Of a stretch of DNA of 64,000 nucleotides, positions 34,782-43,331 are shown in pieces. The notes beneath the pieces are model-generated. The model saw nothing but the letters and a program-made list of their open reading frames with translations, was not told where the DNA came from and did not search any database. The position numbers were made by a program, and so were the translations under genes. The stretch is from the NCBI RefSeq assembly GCF_019635935.1, contig NZ_JAHBYN010000001.1:2695532-2759531 (forward strand), written 5' to 3'. How positions within the stretch are numbered: the first letter of the stretch is position 1; every line of letters begins with the position of its first letter. Origin of the DNA: Parvibaculum sp. (GTDB taxonomy: Bacteria; Pseudomonadota; Alphaproteobacteria; Parvibaculales; Parvibaculaceae).

Positions 34782-35684
34782 ATGGCGGGCATTTGCGAAG
34801 GCCGCGTGGTGATCGTCACCGGCGGCGCGCGCGGGCTGGGCCGCGAATACTGCCTCGAATATGCGCGCCAGGGCGCCAAGGTGGTGGTCAACGATCTCGG
34901 CGGCGCGCGCGACGGCGAAGGCCGCTCGGCGGGCCCCGCCGAAGATGTCGCCAACGAAATCAGGGCGATGGGCGGCGAGGCGGTGGCCAACGGCGACGAC
35001 GTCTCCGACTGGGAAGGCGCCAAACGCATGATCGACCAGGCGATCTCGACCTATGGCACGCTCGACGTGCTGGTCAACAATGCCGGCATCCTGCGCGACC
35101 GCATGATTTTCAACATGACGATCGACGAATGGGATGCGGTCATCAAGGTGCATTTGCGCGGCACCTTCTGCCCGATGCGCCACGCCGTCGGCTATTGGCG
35201 CGAGCGGGCGAAGGCCGGCGAGACGAACGACGCGCGCATCATCAACACGACCTCGGTGTCGGGCCTTTTCTGCAATCCGGGGCAGACCAATTACGGTGCA
35301 GCGAAAGCCGGCATCGCCTCGATGTCGCTGATCGCCGCCAAGGAACTGATCCGCTACGGCGTGACGGTCAACGCGATCTCGCCCGGCGCGCTGACGCGGC
35401 TGACCGAAGACCTCGGGCCGCCGGAGGAATTGAAGCCCGGCGAATGGAACCCGCGCGATCCCTCGAATGTCGCGCCCATCGTCGTCTGGCTGGGGTCGGC
35501 CGAGGCGCGCGACGTGACCGGGCAGGTGTTTGAATCGATGCGCGGCCGCCTCTGCGTTTATGAAGGCTGGCATCGCGGGCCCACCGTCGAACAGGATGCC
35601 CGCTTCGACCCGGCGAAACTCGGACCCATCGTCAAGAAGATGCTGGCCGACCGCCGCCCGGACCAGAAGATGGGCGAGGGGTAG
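34782..35684 (+). CDS. SDR family oxidoreductase (multifunctional enzyme type 2 / 17beta-HSD4-like)
   Basis: A 300-residue short-chain dehydrogenase. TGGARGLG is at residues 14-21, NDLGGARDGEGRSAGPAEDVANEI is the long insertion characteristic of the (3R)-hydroxyacyl-CoA dehydrogenase (17beta-HSD4-like) group, NNAGILRDRMIFNM follows, and the catalytic serine is in NTTSVSGLF with Tyr-Lys in NYGAAKAG. Such enzymes oxidise 3-hydroxyacyl-CoA or a steroid-like substrate with NAD. It starts 22 bases after the acyl-CoA synthetase with its own GGGGAGGAG site, so the two likely form an operon. A hairpin with 8-bp stem lies just beyond the stop. Confidence 0.88.
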   Translation: MAGICEGRVVIVTGGARGLGREYCLEYARQGAKVVVNDLGGARDGEGRSAGPAEDVANEIRAMGGEAVANGDDVSDWEGAKRMIDQAISTYGTLDVLVNNAGILRDRMIFNMTIDEWDAVIKVHLRGTFCPMRHAVGYWRERAKAGETNDARIINTTSVSGLFCNPGQTNYGAAKAGIASMSLIAAKELIRYGVTVNAISPGALTRLTEDLGPPEELKPGEWNPRDPSNVAPIVVWLGSAEARDVTGQVFESMRGRLCVYEGWHRGPTVEQDARFDPAKLGPIVKKMLADRRPDQKMGEG

Positions 35685-35695
35685 ATGCAAAGCAG

Positions 35696-35757
35696 AAGGG
35701 CCACGCCCTTTCGGGAATGGCCCTTCGCTCCTATCCGCGTCTGTTTTTTGTTTTTGA
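35696..35757. terminator. Hairpin between convergent genes, probable terminator
   Basis: AAGGGCCA (35696-35703) pairs with TGGCCCTT (35718-35725) around a 14-nt loop, followed about 17 bases later by a T-rich run (TTTTTTGTTTTTG). It lies between the convergent SDR gene and the alpha/beta hydrolase gene. The T-run is not immediately adjacent to the stem, so intrinsic termination on the plus strand is likely but not certain. Confidence 0.5.
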
Positions 35758-35772
35758 CGCCGATTTCGTGTG

Positions 35773-36549
35773 TCAGCCGAGCTTCGCCAATGCCTTGACG
35801 ATGTGATCCGGCTTTTCGAGTGTCATCAGGTGTCCGGCTTCCGGGATCGAGACAAGCTCGGCGCCCTTGATCGCTTTTTTCCAGGCATGGGCGTAAGCCG
35901 GCGGGATCAGCTTGTCGCTGTCGCCCCAGATCAGCAGCGTCTTCGCCTTGATGCGGTAGAGGCGCTGCGAAAGACCGCGATCCGGCACGGGGAAGAGGAT
36001 CTTGCCCGCCATGCCCATCTGCCGCGCATTCTGCACGAGAAAGCCCTTCAGCCATTCCGGATCGTCGAGCGCGACGCCCGCCGTCATCAGCGCGGTGCCG
36101 GCTTCGACATCGTGGAAGAGCACCGCCGGAAGCTCGTAGGGCAGCATCGCGAAAATGTCGGGGATCGGATGCTCGTCGAGCCAGAGACCGGCCGGACAGA
36201 TAAGGCCGAGGCGGCTGACGTCGTTGGGCGCGATGGCGGCCATTTCGGCGGCGATCATGCCGCCCATCGAATGACCGGCAAGGATCGGATTCTTCAGGCC
36301 GAGCGCCGCCACCACGTCCCAAGTGTGGAGCGTGATGTCGAGCATCTCGCGCAACTCGCCGCATTCTTCCGAGTCGCCATAGCCCGGCAGCAGCGGCGCA
36401 TAGACATGATATTTTTCCGCGAGCTTCGCCAGCAGCGGGTCTTCCGCCGTGACGCCGCCGGCGCCATGCAGGAAGACGAGAGGCTCTCCTTTTCCGCCTT
36501 CGAAGTAGCGGACGGGGACGTGGTGGGTGTCGATCGTTTTCGTTTCCAT
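35773..36549 (-). CDS. Alpha/beta hydrolase
   Basis: A 258-residue alpha/beta hydrolase. The oxyanion motif FLHGAGG is near residue 27, the nucleophile serine is in GHSMGG (about 92-97), an acidic residue is in WGDSDKLIPP and the catalytic His is in PEAGHLMTLEKPD. This is the serine-type esterase/lactonase or C-C hydrolase group. The ATG at 36549 overlaps the stop of the preceding luciferase-like monooxygenase gene (TGATG), so the two are translated together and probably act in one pathway: oxygenation by the flavoprotein followed by hydrolysis. An earlier in-frame start would overlap that gene by 84 bases and is rejected. Confidence 0.88.
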   Translation of the reverse strand: METKTIDTHHVPVRYFEGGKGEPLVFLHGAGGVTAEDPLLAKLAEKYHVYAPLLPGYGDSEECGELREMLDITLHTWDVVAALGLKNPILAGHSMGGMIAAEMAAIAPNDVSRLGLICPAGLWLDEHPIPDIFAMLPYELPAVLFHDVEAGTALMTAGVALDDPEWLKGFLVQNARQMGMAGKILFPVPDRGLSQRLYRIKAKTLLIWGDSDKLIPPAYAHAWKKAIKGAELVSIPEAGHLMTLEKPDHIVKALAKLG

Positions 36550-37814
36550 CAGTCCTTCCCTCCCACCATCGCGGCCACTTCCTTTTCGGCCGGCAGGCTG
36601 CCCGGCTTCACCTGCTTTGCCAGCGGCTTGCACCAGAAGCGGTTGTCGTCCTTGTAGTCGGGGAACATGCCGCGCAGATGCGGCATCACTTTTTCAGCAA
36701 AGAGCCTTGTCGAATGCATGCATTTGTCCATCGGCATGTTGCCGACATGCATGAGGCAGAAGATGTTGCCGACGTTGAGGCCCTTGATGAGTTCCTCCAT
36801 GCGCTGGCGCACGGTCTCGGGGCTGCCCGCGATCACATGGCCCTGCTCGGTCAGGTCTTTCCAGGTGAGCGAGGAATAGCCGTCGATGGGCGGCGCATAT
36901 TGCGACAGCGCACCGGTCTGGATCGTCTTGATGGTCCGGTAGCCCGGCGCATCGGCAAAGCCGCCATAGACATGCAGGCAGCGATTGTAAAAGTAGCTGA
37001 CATGCTCCGAATAAAGCCGCTCGGCTTCCTCGTCGGTGTCGGCCACGCAGATTGTCTGCGCAAAGCCCGCGCGGTAGGGGCTCTCGTCGGGCGCGTTGCG
37101 CTCTGCGACGCGGTCCCAATAGCCCTGCATCAGCGCCTTGGCGCGGATATAGCCGGAGAAAGAGAGGTAGGAATAGGAATAGGTGTTGTCGATGCAGAAA
37201 TCATAGGTCTCGACCGAACCGCCGCCCGGAATATGGATCGGCGGCGGATCCTGAATCGGCCGCGGCCAGATGTTGACGTGGCGGAGCTTGTTGTAGCGCC
37301 CGTTCCAGGCGAAGGGATCGGGGTCCGACCAGGCGCGGCGGATCAGGTCGTGCGCTTCCTGATATTTTTCGCGCGTCAGCGCCGGTATCTGCCCGTAGCA
37401 GTAATTGGTGTCCATCGACGTGCCGACCGGGAACCCGGCAACGAGACGCCCGCCCGAAATGCAGTCGAGCATCGCGAATTCTTCGGCGACGCGCACCGGC
37501 GGATTGTAGAGCGCGATCGAATTGCCGAGCACCACAAGGCCGACATCCGACGTGCGCCGCGCAAGGCCCGCCGCAATGATGTTGGGCGAGGGCATGATGC
37601 CGTAGCCGTTCTGGTGATGCTCGTTGACGCCGATGCCGTCGAAGCCCAGCGTGCCCGCATATTCGAGCATGTCCATGTAGGAATTGTAGACCTCATGGCT
37701 CTTTGCCGGATCGAACAGGCGCGAGTCGATGTCGACCCAGACCGAGCGATGCTTCTCCCGGAAATCGTCCGGCAGATAGGGCCAGGGCATCAGATTGAAC
37801 CAGGTGAATTTCAT
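36549..37814 (-). CDS. LLM-class flavin-dependent oxidoreductase (luciferase-like monooxygenase)
   Basis: A 421-residue TIM-barrel flavoprotein of the bacterial luciferase superfamily. Visible features are EHHQNGYGIMPSPNIIAAGLARRTSDVGLVVLGNSIAL near the N-terminus, the FMN-binding SGGRLVAGFPVGTSMD, and VIAGSPETVRQRMEELI. Family members use FMNH2 and O2 for alkane, terpene or ketone oxygenation or related reactions; they need a flavin reductase partner. It is translationally coupled to a downstream alpha/beta hydrolase and lies opposite a palindrome (37880-37895) between it and the divergent aldo/keto reductase gene. Substrate unknown. Confidence 0.87.
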   Translation of the reverse strand: MKFTWFNLMPWPYLPDDFREKHRSVWVDIDSRLFDPAKSHEVYNSYMDMLEYAGTLGFDGIGVNEHHQNGYGIMPSPNIIAAGLARRTSDVGLVVLGNSIALYNPPVRVAEEFAMLDCISGGRLVAGFPVGTSMDTNYCYGQIPALTREKYQEAHDLIRRAWSDPDPFAWNGRYNKLRHVNIWPRPIQDPPPIHIPGGGSVETYDFCIDNTYSYSYLSFSGYIRAKALMQGYWDRVAERNAPDESPYRAGFAQTICVADTDEEAERLYSEHVSYFYNRCLHVYGGFADAPGYRTIKTIQTGALSQYAPPIDGYSSLTWKDLTEQGHVIAGSPETVRQRMEELIKGLNVGNIFCLMHVGNMPMDKCMHSTRLFAEKVMPHLRGMFPDYKDDNRFWCKPLAKQVKPGSLPAEKEVAAMVGGKD

Positions 37815-37879
37815 GTCGGTCCTCCCGGAAGGGGCTCTTTTCGACGCGCACTTGCGTGGCGTCTGGCCCTCGTCGTTGT

Positions 37880-37895
37880 TAGGGTGTTCACCCTA
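37880..37895. promoter_or_regulatory. Palindrome between divergent monooxygenase and aldo/keto reductase genes
   Basis: A perfect 7-bp dyad TAGGGTG-TT-CACCCTA. It lies 66 bases upstream of the monooxygenase ATG and 105 bases upstream of the reductase ATG, so one bound protein could control both. The form fits a repressor operator, for instance TetR type, but no regulator is adjacent. Confidence 0.55.
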
Positions 37896-37999
37896 GGCCG
37901 GGAGTCTAGCCACTTCGCCGGTCTCACGCAAACGTTACGTCGCTTGGCTGCCAGACGACCTATCGTGACGTCAAAAGCAAAATGCGGAGGGAGAATGTC

Positions 38000-38944
38000 A
38001 TGCGTTTCAAAACGCTTGGAAATTCGGGTCTGAAGGTTTCGGTTGTCGGTCTCGGCTGCAACAATTTCGGCATGAAGATCGATCAGGCCGCAACCGACAG
38101 CGTTGTCGGCAAGGCGCTCGATCTCGGCATCACGCTGTTCGACACGGCCGATGTTTATGGCAACAAGGGCGGCTCGGAGCGGATGCTCGGCCATGCGTTG
38201 GGCGCGCGGCGCAAGGAGATCGTGCTGGCGACGAAGTTCAGCCTCGCGATGGACGACGGTGAATACATGAAGGGCGGTTCGCGCCGCTATATCGTGCAGG
38301 CGGTGGAAGCGAGCCTCAAACGTCTGAACACGGATTATATCGATCTCTACCAGATGCATTTCCCCGATCCCGATACGCCGATCGAGGAAACGATTTCGGC
38401 GCTGGACGATCTGGTCCGCGCCGGCAAGGTGCGTTACATCGGCTGTTCGAACTTCGCCGGCTGGCAGCTTGTCGAGGCGCATTACATCGCGAAGGAAGCG
38501 GGTCTCGCGCCCTTTATCAGCGCGCAGAACCACTACAATCTGCTCGACCGCAAGATCGAATTCGAGCTGGTGCCGGCGGCGAAGAAATATGGCGCGGGCA
38601 TCCTCCCTTATTTTCCGCTGGCAAGCGGCATGCTGACCGGCAAATACCGCCGCGGCGGCAACGGCCCGGAAGACGGCCGCCTGACGGTCGCCGCCGCCAT
38701 GGGCAAGAACCTCCTGACCGACGCCAATTTCGACATTGTGGAGAAGGTGACGGCGTTTGCCGAGGCGCGCGGCAAGTCGACGCTCGACGCCGCCATCGGC
38801 TGGCTCGCCTCGCAGCCCCATGTCGCGAGCGTCATCGCCGGCGCGACGAAGCCCGAACAGGTCGAACAGAACGTGGAGGCCGGCGCATGGGAAATGACGG
38901 CGGAAGAACTCGATGAGATTAACAAGCTGACGTTCCGTTTCTAG
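38000..38944 (+). CDS. Aldo/keto reductase
   Basis: A 314-residue NADPH-dependent aldo/keto reductase. The catalytic tetrad is visible: Asp and Tyr in LFDTADVYGNKGGSE, Lys in IVLATKFS and His in YQMHFPDP. The cofactor-binding end has SVIAGATKPEQVEQNVEA. The family reduces aldehydes and ketones to alcohols. I chose ATG 38000, 6 bases after GGAGGGAG, over the ATG at 37982 which contains that site. It is divergent from the luciferase-like monooxygenase and shares a palindrome with it, suggesting a shared regulon for the same substrate; this is inferred from position. Confidence 0.9.
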   Translation: MRFKTLGNSGLKVSVVGLGCNNFGMKIDQAATDSVVGKALDLGITLFDTADVYGNKGGSERMLGHALGARRKEIVLATKFSLAMDDGEYMKGGSRRYIVQAVEASLKRLNTDYIDLYQMHFPDPDTPIEETISALDDLVRAGKVRYIGCSNFAGWQLVEAHYIAKEAGLAPFISAQNHYNLLDRKIEFELVPAAKKYGAGILPYFPLASGMLTGKYRRGGNGPEDGRLTVAAAMGKNLLTDANFDIVEKVTAFAEARGKSTLDAAIGWLASQPHVASVIAGATKPEQVEQNVEAGAWEMTAEELDEINKLTFRF

Positions 38945-39068
38945 ACCCGGCCGCCGCGGCCGATTTCGCTTGGGAGAGCGGCCGCCGTCCCTATACTCAC
39001 CGCATCGGAATTGACACAGACAAACAAGGCGGCGCCTTCGCGAAGGAAAGCCGCGAGGGGGAAATTGA

Positions 39069-40454
39069 ATGACCGCGCCGCTGTCGCGATCCTCGATCTA
39101 TATTCACGGTTCGATCGGCCTGCCGATCGCGATGTTCGGCTATCCGGTGGCGGTGTGGCTGCCGCCTTTCTATGCCGGCGAGCTTGGCGTGTCGCTGGCC
39201 GCCGTCGGCACGATGATCATGCTGGCGCGCCTCACCGACGTCGTCACCGATCCGATGATCGGCTATCTCTCCGACCATACGCACACGCGCATCGGCCGCC
39301 GCAAGCCCTTCATGCTGCTCGGCCTGCCGATCCTTGTCGTCGGCGTGCTCTTCCTCTTCATGCCGTATCTCTTTGGTTTCACCTCGGTCGGCAGCGTCTA
39401 TTTGCTGGCATGGCTCGCCGTCATGTTCATCGGCTCGACGCTGGTCTACATCCCCTATTTCGCCTGGGGCGCCGAAATGTCGCCCGACTATCACGAGCGG
39501 TCGCGCATCACCGCCTCGCGCGAATTCTATGTGCTGGTGGGGCTGATGCTGGCTGCGCTCATTCCGGCGCTGTTGCCGCTCTTCATCGACGGTCCGGCGC
39601 GGCCGAAGCCGGTGCTGGAAGCGATGGGTTGGGCGATCATCATTCTGATGCCGCTGCTTGTGGTGCTGGTCTGCTGGCGCGTCGCCGAGCCCGCGCATGT
39701 GAAGGTCGCGCGCCAGGTGCCGCTGCTGGAAGGCCTGCGCCATGTCGGCAAGAACGGTCCGATGGTGCGCGTGCTCGCCATCGTCTTGATCGTCACCGGC
39801 GGCGAGGCCTTCCGCAACGCGCTCTCGCTCTTCTTCATGCGCGACTATATCGGCGTCACCGGTGTCGGCATGCTCTACCTCTATTATTTCGGCGCCGGCC
39901 TGCTCGCCATTCCGGGCTGGCTCTGGCTCGGCCGCCAGATGGGCAAGCACAAGGCCTTCGCGGTCTGCATGACGGCGGCGGCCGCGCTTTCGACCATCGC
40001 CTTCTTCCTCGAGCCCGGCCAGACGCAGATTTTCACGGTGATGTTCGTCGCCAAGGGGCTCTGCTTCGGCGGCTTGCAGTTCCTGCCGCTGGCGATGCTC
40101 GCCGACGTGGTCGATGTCGACACCGCGCGCTCCAAGGGCAAGCGCGCCGGCACCTTCTTCGCCATCTCGGGCATGACCACCAAACTCGCCACGGCCTTCG
40201 GCACCGGCATTTCGCTCAACGTGGTGGCCTTTTTCGGCTTCAACCCCGCGCCCGGCGTGGTCAACGGGCCGGATGAGATGTGGTGGCTCACCTTCTCCTA
40301 TGCGGTGATCCCGTCGCTCTTCTTCCTTGCCGCGCTCTGGCTCACCTGGACCTATCCGCTGACAGCGGCGCGTCAGGCGCGTCTGCGCGGGCTGATCGAG
40401 CGGCGCAACACGCGGCTGGCGCAGGAGGCCGCGATCAACCGTTCGGCCGATTGA
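39069..40454 (+). CDS. MFS transporter, GPH (glycoside-pentoside-hexuronide)-like
   Basis: A 461-residue major-facilitator protein with twelve predicted helices. The first half carries LTDVVTDPMIGYLSDHTHTRIGRRKPFM, the GPH/MelB-type motif with the cation-coupling Asp residues (TDVVTDP). The WGAEMSPDYHERSRITASRE loop is also typical. Members co-transport sugars or related organic solutes with sodium or protons. The actual solute is unknown; the gene starts just upstream of an amidohydrolase and dioxygenase pair, with a 108-base gap. Ribosome-binding site: GAGGGGGAAATTGA before ATG 39069. No signs of interruption. Confidence 0.86.
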   Translation: MTAPLSRSSIYIHGSIGLPIAMFGYPVAVWLPPFYAGELGVSLAAVGTMIMLARLTDVVTDPMIGYLSDHTHTRIGRRKPFMLLGLPILVVGVLFLFMPYLFGFTSVGSVYLLAWLAVMFIGSTLVYIPYFAWGAEMSPDYHERSRITASREFYVLVGLMLAALIPALLPLFIDGPARPKPVLEAMGWAIIILMPLLVVLVCWRVAEPAHVKVARQVPLLEGLRHVGKNGPMVRVLAIVLIVTGGEAFRNALSLFFMRDYIGVTGVGMLYLYYFGAGLLAIPGWLWLGRQMGKHKAFAVCMTAAAALSTIAFFLEPGQTQIFTVMFVAKGLCFGGLQFLPLAMLADVVDVDTARSKGKRAGTFFAISGMTTKLATAFGTGISLNVVAFFGFNPAPGVVNGPDEMWWLTFSYAVIPSLFFLAALWLTWTYPLTAARQARLRGLIERRNTRLAQEAAINRSAD

Positions 40455-40562
40455 GCGGCCCGTTTCCTTTGCGTTTCCGGGCGGTTTCCCTTTCGATTTC
40501 GAAATGCCGTCCCGCCGCGCTAGAATGCCACCAACAGAAATAAAAGGCATTCGGAGGGAATT

Positions 40563-42299
40563 ATGGGTGAGGTGGATCTCGTTATCCGCGGCGGCACGAT
40601 CATCGACGGTTCGGGCGGCGCGGCTTATGAGGCCGATGTCGCGATCGACAAGGGCGTCATCGTCGAGATCGGAAAGGTCGCCACGAAGGGCCGCGAGGAA
40701 ATCGACGCGAAGGGCCTGCTGGTCACGCCGGGCTGGGTCGACATCCACACCCATTACGACGGTCAGGTGACCTGGGACAGCCGCATGACGCCGTCCTCGA
40801 TCCACGGCTCCACCACCGTCGTCATGGGAAATTGCGGCGTCGGCTTCGCGCCGGTGAAGAAGACAGATCACGACCGGCTGATCCGCCTGATGGAAGGCGT
40901 CGAGGACATTCCGGGCGCCGCGCTCCACGAAGGCCTCTCCTGGAAATGGGAAAGCTTCGCCGACTACATGGCCGCGGTCGAAACGCTGCCGCATGACATC
41001 GACCTCGTGATGCAGGTGCCGCATGGCGCAGTGCGCGTCTATGTGATGGGCGAGCGCGGCGCGAAGCGCGAACCGGCAACCGACGCCGAAATCGCCGAGA
41101 TGCGCGAAATCGTCCGTGACGCGATCAAGGCCGGCGCCATCGGCTTTTCGACCTCGCGCACGGTCGCGCATCGCACCTCGGACGGCGACCTGACGCCGAC
41201 CATCGGCGCCGCCGACAAGGAAATGATCGCGATTGCCGAAGGCCTGAAGGACGCAGGCGCCGGCGTGCTGCAATGGGTGTCGGACTTCCGCGATGTCGAT
41301 CACGAATTCTCGCTGGTCGAGAAACTGGTCGAAGTGTCGGGCCGTCCCTTGAGCTTTTCGCTGGTGCAGGCCGATGTGGTGCCCGACCAGTGGCGCGAGC
41401 TGCTGAAGCGGCTCGACGGCGCGGCGGGACGCGGCCTGCCGATCAAGGCGCAGGTGCAGGGCCGTCCGGTCGGCCTGATGCTGGGGCTTCAGGGCTCGGT
41501 GCATCCCTTCCTGACGCGGCCGAGCTACCGCGCGATTGCGGACAAGCCGCTTGAAGAACGCGTCGCGATCATGCGCGACCCGGCCTTCCGCGAAAAATTG
41601 CTGGCCGAGGATCTCGAGCCCGGCCACCCGTTCCTCAATTCGCTGGCGGGCGCCTATCACAAGATGTTCGAACTCGGCGATCCGCCGAACTACGAGCCTT
41701 CGCCCGAAGACAGCATCGGCGCCCGCGCCAGGCGCACCGGCGAAAACCCCGACGCCATCGTCTACGACATGCTGACGGCGAACGGCGGCCGCAACTTCCT
41801 CTTCTTCCCGCTGCACAACTACTACGAGTTCAATCTCGACAATGCGCTGACCATGATCCGCAATCCGAACACGCTGTTCGGCCTCTCGGACGGCGGCGCG
41901 CATGTCGGCGTCATCTGCGATGTCAGTGTGCCGACCTATATGCTGACCCATTGGTGCCGCGACCGCTCGCGCGGCGAAAGGCTCGATCTGCCCTTCGTCG
42001 TCCGCAGCCAGACCCGCGACACGGCGGAAGCCATCGGCCTTCTCGATCGCGGGCTGATCGCGCCCGGCATGAAGGCCGATGTCAACGTGATCGACTTCGA
42101 GCGCCTGCGGCTGAAGCCGCCAAGCATGGTCTACGACCTGCCGTCGGGCGCGCGCCGGCTGATGCAGGAAGCCGAGGGCTATGTTGCAACGATCGTCAGC
42201 GGCGAGGTGATCTATCGCGATGGCAAGCCGACAGGCGCGCTGCCGGGCAAGCTGGTGCGCGGCCACCAGCCGGCGCCCGCCCGCGCTGCGGCGGAATAG
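40563..42299 (+). CDS. N-acyl-D-amino-acid deacylase-like amidohydrolase (paralogue)
   Basis: A 578-residue amidohydrolase closely similar to the protein at 26001-27758. Shared blocks include GWVDIHTHYDGQVTWDS, VMGNCGVGFAPVK, LMEGVEDIPG, FSTSRTVAHRTSDG, FGLSDGGAHVGVICDVSVPTYMLTHW and IDFERLRLKPPSMVYDLPSG. Metal ligands of the D-aminoacylase family are conserved, including Cys in GNCGVGF. It has a strong GGAGGGAATT ribosome-binding site and is followed 11 bases later by a TauD/TfdA-type dioxygenase gene, so the two form an operon. The substrate is unknown; amide, carbamate or lactam hydrolysis is possible. Confidence 0.86.
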   Translation: MGEVDLVIRGGTIIDGSGGAAYEADVAIDKGVIVEIGKVATKGREEIDAKGLLVTPGWVDIHTHYDGQVTWDSRMTPSSIHGSTTVVMGNCGVGFAPVKKTDHDRLIRLMEGVEDIPGAALHEGLSWKWESFADYMAAVETLPHDIDLVMQVPHGAVRVYVMGERGAKREPATDAEIAEMREIVRDAIKAGAIGFSTSRTVAHRTSDGDLTPTIGAADKEMIAIAEGLKDAGAGVLQWVSDFRDVDHEFSLVEKLVEVSGRPLSFSLVQADVVPDQWRELLKRLDGAAGRGLPIKAQVQGRPVGLMLGLQGSVHPFLTRPSYRAIADKPLEERVAIMRDPAFREKLLAEDLEPGHPFLNSLAGAYHKMFELGDPPNYEPSPEDSIGARARRTGENPDAIVYDMLTANGGRNFLFFPLHNYYEFNLDNALTMIRNPNTLFGLSDGGAHVGVICDVSVPTYMLTHWCRDRSRGERLDLPFVVRSQTRDTAEAIGLLDRGLIAPGMKADVNVIDFERLRLKPPSMVYDLPSGARRLMQEAEGYVATIVSGEVIYRDGKPTGALPGKLVRGHQPAPARAAAE

Positions 42300-42310
42300 G
42301 GGAGGCACGC

Positions 42311-43330
42311 ATGGCCATTCGGGTTCTGGAACCTGCTGGCGAATGGCGCGCCGGCGATGTCGCCGACGAAAGCCAATGGACGCTGCATCTGTCGCCGGAC
42401 GACGTTGCCGAGCTGGAAGCGGCGCTCGCACATGCCAAATCGCGCACAGGCGATCTGCTCGACGTGACGGCGGCGGATTTTCCGCTGCCGGAACTCGGCG
42501 CCCGTCTCGCCGAAGTCGAAGCGGACCTGATCGACGGCCGCGGCTTCGCGCTCATTCGCGGACTTCCGGTCGAGCGCTATTCCGACGACGACGCCTCGCT
42601 GATCTATTGGGGCATCGGCATGCATCTCGGCAAGCCCTGGCCGCAAAACAGGCACGGGCATCTCCTGGGCGACGTGACCGATCAGGGCAAGTCGGGCGCC
42701 GATCCGACCTCGCGCGGCAACGAAATCGGCGGCGTCGCCTTCCCCTATCATTCGGACGGCTCCGACCTCGTCGGCCTGATGTGTTTGCGCAAGGCGAAGT
42801 CGGGCGGCATCTCGACGGTGGCGAACGCGCTGGCGATCCACAACGAGCTTGTGCGCGCGCGGCCCGACCTTGCCGAAATTCTCTACACGCCGCAGCCCTA
42901 CGATTACCGCGGTGAGGAACCGAAAGGCGGCGAGCCTTTCTATTTCATGCCGGTCTTCACCGAACATGGAGGCCGCCTCTTCGTGCGCTACATCCGCCCC
43001 TATATCGAATCGAGCCAGCGCCACGCCGCCGCACCGCGCCTGAGCCCCAAGGCGCGCGAAGCCTTCGATCTCGTCGATGCGATGTGCGCCGATCGCGATT
43101 TCAACGTCTATATGGATCTCGAGCCCGGCGACATGCAGTTCGTCAACAACTACCACGTGCTGCATGCACGAACGGCTTACGAGGACTGGCCGGAACGCAA
43201 CCGCAAGCGGCATCTGAAGCGGCTCTGGCTCGAAACGGCGCGCCTGACCGACCGTCCGGAAAAGTTCCGGAACTTTTCGGGTCACTGGGCGCAAAAGCGG
43301 ACGAAGAGCGAATTGAAGCTCGACGCGTGA
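42311..43330 (+). CDS. TauD/TfdA family 2-oxoglutarate-dependent dioxygenase
   Basis: A 339-residue Fe(II)/2-oxoglutarate oxygenase. The metal triad is visible as His147 and Asp149 in YHSDGSD and a distal His285 in NYHVLHAR, with Arg287 following as the oxoglutarate-binding candidate. The N-terminal region GRGFALIRGLPVERYS is typical for the TauD/TfdA fold. These enzymes hydroxylate a substrate and often cleave C-S, C-O or C-N bonds while turning 2-oxoglutarate into succinate. ATG 42311 has ribosome-binding site GGGGAGGCACGC. It follows the amidohydrolase by 11 bases, implying one pathway in which hydroxylation and amide hydrolysis cooperate. Convergent with the hydrolase gene at 43332. Confidence 0.88.
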   Translation: MAIRVLEPAGEWRAGDVADESQWTLHLSPDDVAELEAALAHAKSRTGDLLDVTAADFPLPELGARLAEVEADLIDGRGFALIRGLPVERYSDDDASLIYWGIGMHLGKPWPQNRHGHLLGDVTDQGKSGADPTSRGNEIGGVAFPYHSDGSDLVGLMCLRKAKSGGISTVANALAIHNELVRARPDLAEILYTPQPYDYRGEEPKGGEPFYFMPVFTEHGGRLFVRYIRPYIESSQRHAAAPRLSPKAREAFDLVDAMCADRDFNVYMDLEPGDMQFVNNYHVLHARTAYEDWPERNRKRHLKRLWLETARLTDRPEKFRNFSGHWAQKRTKSELKLDA

Positions 43331-43331
43331 A

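Noticed and set aside
38997..42431. Very long antisense open frame (more than 1,100 codons) over the MFS and amidohydrolase genes
   Set aside because: A shadow produced by GC-rich codon bias; translated product is low-complexity and the plus strand has two complete conserved proteins.
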